Source: JBFLVU01 sp037444825 (GTDB lineage Bacteria > Acidobacteriota > UBA4820 > DSQY01). From it: 64,000 nt of DNA. Below are positions 59,723 to 64,000 of the stretch, one piece after another; the stretch's first letter is position 1, and the number at the start of each line of letters is the position of its first letter. Made by a program: the position numbers and the translations under genes. Location of the stretch: the NCBI GenBank assembly GCA_037444825.1, contig JBBILR010000007.1, positions 54,994 to 118,993 on the forward strand, read 5' to 3'. Below the pieces are notes generated by a model. That model made no database searches. It was given only the letters and a program-made list of their open reading frames with translations, and was not told the origin of the DNA.

Positions 59723-60460
59723 TCAGAGGCCGTACTTCTGGAGGTCGAAGGGCAGGGCCTGCCGCTGGAAGGCCAGCAGGCGGTCAATGCCTTGGGCGGC
59801 GAGGGCCAGGAGGGCGTCGAGGTCTCCCTTGGAAAAGGGGTTGTGCTCGGCGGTCCCCTGGACTTCGATGAACCTCCCGTCGTCGGTCATGACGACGTTC
59901 ATGTCCACCTCCGCCAGGCTGTCCTCCTCGTAGTTGAGGTCCAGGATCTTCTCGCCCCGGAGGATCCCCACGCTGATGGCCGCCACCAGGCGCCGCACCG
60001 GGAAGGCCTTGATGAGCCGCGTCTCCGTCATGTGGTGAAAGGCCAGCAAAAGGGCCACGACGGAGCCGGTGATGGCCGCCGTCCGGGTCCCGCCGTCGGC
60101 TTGGATGACGTCGCAGTCGATCCAGACGGTCTGGTCCGGAAGGGCGCCGAGGTCGGTGACGGCGCGGAGGGAGCGCCCGATGAGGCGCTGGATCTCCTGG
60201 GTCCGCCCCGACTGCCGCCCCTTGGAGGCCTCCCGGGGCGTCCGCTGCTGGGTGGAGCCGGGAAGCATTCCGTATTCGGCGGTGATCCACCCCTGTCCCG
60301 TCCCCTTGAGGAAGGGGGGGACCCGGTCTTCCACGGTGGCGGTGCAGACCACCCGGGTCCTGCCGAACTCCACCAGGCAGGAGCCGGCGGGAAAGTCCAC
60401 GTAGTTTGGGCGGATCACCACCGGACGCAGTTCGGAGGGGCTCCTTCCGTCGTTTCTCAT
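59723..60460 (-). CDS. rph: Ribonuclease PH
   Basis: 245 residues with RPVVIRPNYVDFPAGSCLVEFGRTRVVCTAT, the phosphate-binding SGRTQEIQRLIGRSLR, and DCDVIQADGGTRTAAITG. It trims the 3' ends of tRNA precursors using phosphate. The start ATG overlaps the murI stop by 4 nt; rdgB, often its partner, is not present here. Confidence 0.96.
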   Translation of the reverse strand: MRNDGRSPSELRPVVIRPNYVDFPAGSCLVEFGRTRVVCTATVEDRVPPFLKGTGQGWITAEYGMLPGSTQQRTPREASKGRQSGRTQEIQRLIGRSLRAVTDLGALPDQTVWIDCDVIQADGGTRTAAITGSVVALLLAFHHMTETRLIKAFPVRRLVAAISVGILRGEKILDLNYEEDSLAEVDMNVVMTDDGRFIEVQGTAEHNPFSKGDLDALLALAAQGIDRLLAFQRQALPFDLQKYGL

Positions 60461-61251
60461 GGGTCTCTCAGCCTTTCTTCCGGAACGGCCACCAGCTCGG
60501 GGATGGCCCTCCCCAGGATGCGCTCCCCCACCTCCCGGAAGTGGGTGCCCGGGTCGGTGACGAAGCAGGTGAAGCCGCCGTTCCCCCCTCCGCCCAGAGC
60601 GGGTTTCAAGGCTTCCGCGGCGGCGGCGGCGGAGGAGATGAGGCGCACCCCCTCGCCGGCCACCCGGCTCAGGACGGGGACCAGGACCGGGTAGTGGGTG
60701 CAGCCGAGGATCAGGGTGTCGATCCCTTCGCGCAGGAGCGGTTCCAGGTACCGGGAGGCGACCTCGAAGGCCACCGGATCGCTTCCCCACCCTTCCTCCA
60801 CCAGCGGGACGAAAAGGGGGCAGGCGGCGGAGAAGACCTTCACCCCCGGGTCCAGCCGGGCCACGGCGTCGGGGTAGGCGCCGCTGGCCACGGTGGCCCG
60901 GGTTCCGATGAGCCCCACCTTGCCGTTGCGGGTGGCCGCCACCGCCGCCCGGGCCCCCGGCTCGATCATGCCGAGGACCGGCACCGAAAGATGGCGCGAA
61001 AGGTCCTCCAGGGCCACCGAACTGGAGGTGTTGCAGGCCACCACGAGGTGGCGGATCCCCTTCTTCTCCAAGAATCTCCCGATTTCCCGGGAATAGCGCA
61101 CCACCGTCGCCGGGGACTTGTTGCCGTAGGGGACCCTGGCCGTGTCGCCGAAGTAGAGGATCTCCTCGCCGGGGGAGCGCCGCAGGATCTCCGCCACGAC
61201 GGTGAGGCCGCCCACCCCCGAGTCGAAGACGCCGATGGGACCTTCAGCCAC
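60457..61251 (-). CDS. murI: Glutamate racemase
   Basis: 264 residues. The two catalytic cysteines lie in VACNTSS and LGCTHYP; DSGVGGLTV and YFGDTARVPYG are also conserved. It makes D-glutamate for peptidoglycan. The GTG start overlaps the GerMN lipoprotein gene by 8 nt. Confidence 0.96.
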   Translation of the reverse strand: MAEGPIGVFDSGVGGLTVVAEILRRSPGEEILYFGDTARVPYGNKSPATVVRYSREIGRFLEKKGIRHLVVACNTSSSVALEDLSRHLSVPVLGMIEPGARAAVAATRNGKVGLIGTRATVASGAYPDAVARLDPGVKVFSAACPLFVPLVEEGWGSDPVAFEVASRYLEPLLREGIDTLILGCTHYPVLVPVLSRVAGEGVRLISSAAAAAEALKPALGGGGNGGFTCFVTDPGTHFREVGERILGRAIPELVAVPEERLRDP

Positions 61252-61840
61252 CTCGATGCTCCGAAAGGAGGCCCGAAGCCCTGAGCTCGGGCCCCAGATA
61301 CTCCGCCTGCGGCGGGAGCGGCCCGCTCACGTCCAGATGTCCCAGGAGGGTCTCCACCTGGCGGCCTTCCACGAGGATCCGCACCGAGCGGACCTCCGGG
61401 AAGTTGACGGCGAGGGTGTCCACCAGGCCGTAGACCCTCAGGGCTTCGGTGGAGGTCCCGCTCCCGGCGGTCACCGGTCCCGACAGGTCCACCACCAATC
61501 GGCCGCCGGGAAGGAAGAAGAGGGCCCGGACGGTGCATCCGTCGGGAAAGGGCGAGAAGAAGCCCTCCCCCGGCCGCTCCTCCACGTAGCGCCGCGCCAC
61601 CTGGGCCATGGCCTCCTCCGGCGTTCCCGCCGCCCCCATCCGGACGGGCACGGCGTGGAGGAGGAGGTCCGTCTCCGCCGGGTAGAGGAGGGTGCGGTCC
61701 ACCGTCGCCACCCCCCCTGGGGTCCCTTCGGCCGAAGGGGAACGCGGGGGTTCCCCGCGACGGCAGGCGAAGAGCAGCAGGCCGAGGAGGACCAGGGCCA
61801 GACTACGGGCCGCCGGACGGGGGAGCCGATGGGCTCTCAT
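61244..61840 (-). CDS. Lipoprotein with a GerMN domain
   Basis: 198 residues. A signal sequence with a lipobox (LLGLLLFAC) ends at a cysteine. The rest is a GerMN-type domain (FFLPGGRLVVDLSGPVTAGSGTSTEALRVYGLVDTLAVNFPEVRSVRILVEG). GerMN domains occur in sporulation proteins of Firmicutes and in cell-wall proteins of others. Adjacent amidase and racemase genes point to a cell-wall role. Confidence 0.86.
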   Translation of the reverse strand: MRAHRLPRPAARSLALVLLGLLLFACRRGEPPRSPSAEGTPGGVATVDRTLLYPAETDLLLHAVPVRMGAAGTPEEAMAQVARRYVEERPGEGFFSPFPDGCTVRALFFLPGGRLVVDLSGPVTAGSGTSTEALRVYGLVDTLAVNFPEVRSVRILVEGRQVETLLGHLDVSGPLPPQAEYLGPELRASGLLSEHRGG

Positions 61841-63338
61841 AGCGCTCCTTGAAGGCGGCCACGGCTTCGGCGAGCCGCTCCGCCACCCGCTCCTGGAAGG
61901 CCGGATCTGCGATCTTCCGGGCCTCCTCGGGATTGCTCACGAAGGCCACCTCCACCAGAACCGCCGGCATGGTGGCCCCTTCCAGCACGACGAAGGGGGC
62001 CTGCCGAACGGCCCTTCGGTCGGTTCCCATGAGGCCGTTGAGGGCGTTCTGGATGGACTCGGCCAGAAAGGCACTCTCCTGCAGGTGGGCCGTCTGGGCC
62101 ATTTCCCAGAGGACCAGATCGAGCCCGTTGCCCACCTGGGGGGCGCCGGCCCCCGCAGCGTTCTCCTTTTCCGCCAGTTCCTTGGACCAGAGGTCCGTGG
62201 CTTGCTGGCTCATGAAGTACACCTCAGGACCCCGGGCGGAGGCGGCGGGGGAGGCGTTCAGGTGGATGGACAGGAAGAGGTCCGCCTGGTTGAAATTGGC
62301 CAGGGCCGCCCGCTGCTTCAGGGGAACGGAGGCGTCCCCGCTCCGGGTGAGGATCGCCCGGAAGCCCCTCTTCTCCAGAAGGCCCTCCAGCTTCTCGGCC
62401 AGCGCCAGGGTCAGATCCTTCTCCGCCAGCCCCTGCGGGCCGAGGGCGCCGGTGTCGGATCCGCCGTGGCCCGGGTCGAGGACCACCACGTCCACTTCCG
62501 GGGTCTTCACCGGAAAGGCGGGCGAATCCAGGGCCGGTTCCGCCGGGGTTGGGGCCGGGCCTTCCGGAGGGGGGCCCGCCGGGACCCGCGGGGGCTCGGG
62601 GAGGGGAAGCTCCTGGGCCTGCCCGTGAAAGAGAAGGACCAGGGAGGAGGAGGCGCCGTTCTTTTTCTGCTCCAGACGGCCGAAGCGTTCGCCGAGTCGG
62701 ACGCGGAGGAGCCTCGCTGCCTGGTCCGGCACGATCCGCTCCACGATCCCCTTGCCCAGGTCCCGTGCGGGCGCCGAAAAGGTCCCCGACGGGAGGCGGA
62801 TCTCCACCTCCCGCCCCTTTTCAACCACCTGGGCCTCCAAAGCCCGCGGGCCGGAGAGGATCACCTTCACCAGGTCCGCCCCCACGGCGACCTCCACGGC
62901 AACCCGGCCGGACGCCGGTTCCTGGGCCGGGGGTGGGGCGGCGGCGGCCTCCGGTGTCCCGGTCACCGAAACGGCTCCCCCCAGCACCAGGGGGAGCACC
63001 GCCGTCAGGAATTCCTCGGGGAGCCAGAGGCAACCTTCCGACTCCTGCGCCGTCCGGCCGAGCCTCACGATCCTCCCCTCCACCGACACCATGGGAGAGG
63101 CGGTGGAGACGAGGATCCTTTTCCCCTCCACCGTGATCACGGGGTAGGCGGATACGGGGTCCTTGGAGGTGCTTCCCCGAAGGGCGCGGGCCAGTTCGTC
63201 GGCGCAGACCCAGCGGACCCCCTGGGAGGTCCGGTCCCGAAGGTGGAAGGAGCCCGCGGGCCCTTTCACCTCGAGCCCCCACAGGGAAACGGACAAGACC
63301 AGAAGCCCTGCAAACCAAACCCCAGGCCGTTTCGGCAT
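61803..63338 (-). CDS. N-acetylmuramoyl-L-alanine amidase (AmiC type, amidase_3)
   Basis: 511 residues with a signal peptide. An N-terminal AMIN-like region (EVKGPAGSFHLRD and VEIRLPSGTFSAPARDLGKGIVERIVP) is followed by a proline-rich linker and the amidase_3 domain from about residue 280: LDPGHGGSD, the metal Glu in AEKDLTL, SIHLNAS and the catalytic Glu in AVLVEVAFVSNPEEA. It cuts the amide link between muramic acid and the peptide stem in the periplasm. First gene of the leftward amidase/GerMN/murI/rph operon. Confidence 0.92.
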   Translation of the reverse strand: MPKRPGVWFAGLLVLSVSLWGLEVKGPAGSFHLRDRTSQGVRWVCADELARALRGSTSKDPVSAYPVITVEGKRILVSTASPMVSVEGRIVRLGRTAQESEGCLWLPEEFLTAVLPLVLGGAVSVTGTPEAAAAPPPAQEPASGRVAVEVAVGADLVKVILSGPRALEAQVVEKGREVEIRLPSGTFSAPARDLGKGIVERIVPDQAARLLRVRLGERFGRLEQKKNGASSSLVLLFHGQAQELPLPEPPRVPAGPPPEGPAPTPAEPALDSPAFPVKTPEVDVVVLDPGHGGSDTGALGPQGLAEKDLTLALAEKLEGLLEKRGFRAILTRSGDASVPLKQRAALANFNQADLFLSIHLNASPAASARGPEVYFMSQQATDLWSKELAEKENAAGAGAPQVGNGLDLVLWEMAQTAHLQESAFLAESIQNALNGLMGTDRRAVRQAPFVVLEGATMPAVLVEVAFVSNPEEARKIADPAFQERVAERLAEAVAAFKERYESPSAPPSGGP

Positions 63339-63377
63339 GATGGTTCTCCTGGCGCCGGCCCGCCGCGGCGCCCGCCC

Positions 63378-63406
63378 ATTCTACAGAGGACAGGCCGTTC
63401 CCGCAA
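63378..63406 (-). promoter_or_regulatory. Promoter of the amidase/murI/rph operon
   Basis: On the minus strand TTGCGG (63406-63401), 17-nt spacer, TAGAAT (63383-63378), followed by GGGC. This -10 matches the recurring GTAGAATGG type. Confidence 0.6.
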
Positions 63407-63495
63407 CGGCGGGGAAATCCTGCCGGCCGAGCCGTTCTCTCCGCTGAACCTTCCCTCGGTCACCCGAAGAGACGGTCGGGAAAGGCGCCGTCCTA

Positions 63496-63524
63496 TTGAC
63501 GGCCCCCCGGGCTTTTGCTATCCT
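63496..63524 (+). promoter_or_regulatory. Promoter of tRNA-Gly
   Basis: TTGACG (63496-63501), 17-nt spacer, TATCCT (63519-63524), 12 nt before the tRNA. Confidence 0.75.
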
Positions 63525-63536
63525 CCCCCCTCGGAC

Positions 63537-63612
63537 GCGGGCGTAGCTCAGCCGGTAGAGCGCGAGCTTCCCAAGCTTGAGGTCGCGGGTTCGAAACCCG
63601 TCGCCCGCTCCA
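63537..63612 (+). tRNA. tRNA-Gly, anticodon CCC
   Basis: 76 nt with CCA encoded. Acceptor GCGGGCG pairs with CGCCCGC, D-stem GCTC/GAGC, anticodon stem CGAGC/GCTTG around TTCCCAA, T-arm GCGGG-TTCGAAA-CCCGT. The anticodon is CCC. Confidence 0.95.
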
Positions 63613-63688
63613 AACGCTCTGAGGGGAAAACGATCCCCAACTCCTACCTCTCCATCGAAAGCTCGAAGTAAGGGTTTCGAAGGGCGGG
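63588..63688 (+). repeat. First unit of a 253-bp tandem repeat (3' half of tRNA-Gly and downstream)
   Basis: Matches 63841-63941 without indels: the 30 bases 63588-63617 are identical to 63841-63870; a GAGGGG..CGATCCCC hairpin and the TTCGAAGGGCGGG at 63676 recur exactly 253 bp later. Confidence 0.8.
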
Positions 63689-63789
63689 AAACCTCCCGGC
63701 GGCGGTTACGAGGCCGCGACCGAAGAGGGAGCGGCCGCAGTTACGCCGCCGCGGAGGAGAGACCCGCCCCGGGAACCGTAGGGGCCGTT

Positions 63790-63865
63790 GCGCGCGCAAG
63801 CGGGCGGACTCCGACGCCCGCGAGCACGCTACGGCCCGTAGGTTCGAAACCCGTCGCCCGCTCCA
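63790..63865 (+). pseudogene. Degenerate tRNA-Gly copy
   Basis: 76 nt in the same register as the intact tRNA 253 bp upstream. The 3' part (63841-63865) is identical, including CCA. The 5' acceptor reads GCGCGCG and pairs in six of seven positions, but the D and anticodon arms cannot form and one T-stem pair is lost. No promoter is visible at the corresponding upstream place. Probably a decayed duplicate. Confidence 0.6.
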
Positions 63866-63941
63866 AACGCACCGAGGGGGAGGCCGATCCCCCTTTTTCT
63901 TATTCCCCTCGAAGGCGCAGAGAAGGGATTCGAAGGGCGGG
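63841..63941 (+). repeat. Second unit of the 253-bp tandem repeat
   Basis: Colinear with 63588-63688, as described there; this copy keeps the better terminator. Confidence 0.8.
63876..63898 (+). terminator. Terminator after the tRNA-Gly repeat
   Basis: GGGGGA (63876-63881) and TCCCCC (63888-63893) form a stem, followed by five T residues. The counterpart in the first unit (63623-63638) has no T-run, so the tRNA may be ended only here. Confidence 0.75.
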
Positions 63942-63959
63942 GACGCCCGTGGTTTTCAA

Positions 63960-63989
63960 GGTTTTTCGCCAACTGCTTGGCGAAAAACC
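63960..63989. repeat. Perfect 13-bp inverted repeat at the right edge
   Basis: GGTTTTTCGCCAA (63960-63972), CTGC loop, TTGGCGAAAAACC (63977-63989), with a further TTTTC/GAAAA pair outside. It is AT-richer than the surroundings and may be a bidirectional terminator or part of an element continuing beyond the window. The remaining bases from 63613 to 64000 hold no gene that I can support. Confidence 0.6.
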
Positions 63990-64000
63990 GTAGAAAACGA

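Noticed and set aside
63588..63870. Att sites of an integrated mobile element
   Set aside because: The repeat distance of 253 bp leaves no room for mobile genes, and similarity continues collinearly on both sides of the 30-bp identity, which fits a simple tandem duplication.

Overview
The window is about 64 kb of GC-rich bacterial chromosome, densely packed with short gaps and many 4-nt start/stop overlaps. The organism appears Gram-negative: there is an outer-membrane porin, periplasmic multiheme cytochromes, a lipoprotein and periplasmic hydrolases. Respiratory genes, an S9 peptidase, IHF/HU proteins and multi-PAS kinases suggest an Acidobacteriota-like (possibly Holophagae-like) lineage. 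That placement is inference only: no rRNA or other phylogenetic marker was analysed, and no IS element, phage gene or CRISPR array was seen.

Region 1 (1-12.8 kb) is a respiratory and nitrosative-stress island. Leftward from 4.4 kb runs an operon of an Rrf2 regulator, an iron-sulfur GltD-like flavoprotein, a Rieske protein, a fused cytochrome b and the start of another exported or membrane protein cut by the window edge. Rightward from 4.6 kb are a second Rrf2 regulator, a hemerythrin protein, a quinol-type NO reductase and a small cupin. Next comes an operon of an alginate-export-type porin and two different octaheme HAO-family cytochromes. It is preceded by a perfect FNR/DNR-type box placed 41.5 bp from a predicted start site. 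Together these look like a system that senses and reduces NO or other N-oxides, linked to a bc-type quinol complex. This is the most unusual part of the window.

Region 2 (12.8-29.3 kb) is mostly housekeeping. It holds an alpha/beta hydrolase, a 5'-nucleotidase-type enzyme, a beta-CASP nuclease and an ECF sigma/zinc anti-sigma pair. A leftward run follows: EamA transporter, queC, queE, queD, thiE, accC, accB, ligA, an orphan histidine kinase and aroC. ThiD is divergent.

Region 3 (29.3-35.4 kb) is regulatory: an IHF-type protein, a MerR regulator, tRNA-Pro(GGG), an RsbU-type phosphatase coupled to a membrane diguanylate cyclase, an RsbW/RsbV pair, HU and a site-2 protease.

Region 4 (35.4-46.6 kb) has moaA with a long structured leader and a 27-codon upstream ORF. 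It continues with an S9 peptidase, an exopolysaccharide priming transferase, an NCS2-like permease, an ArnD-like deacetylase and a six-PAS histidine kinase.

Region 5 (46.6-56.3 kb) has a helicase fused to a DEDD exonuclease (MrfA+MrfB in one chain), GNAT, TusA, YhaM, a ferredoxin/ABC ATPase/patatin operon and a NatAB-like exporter.

Region 6 (56.4-64 kb) has a deoxynucleoside kinase, panBCD, then a leftward amiC-gerMN-murI-rph operon. It ends with tRNA-Gly(CCC) and a diverged 253-bp tandem copy carrying a degenerate tRNA. Several promoters were read directly, both TTGACA-N17-TATAAT-like ones and a recurring GTA(C/G)AATGG-type -10 without a clear -35.
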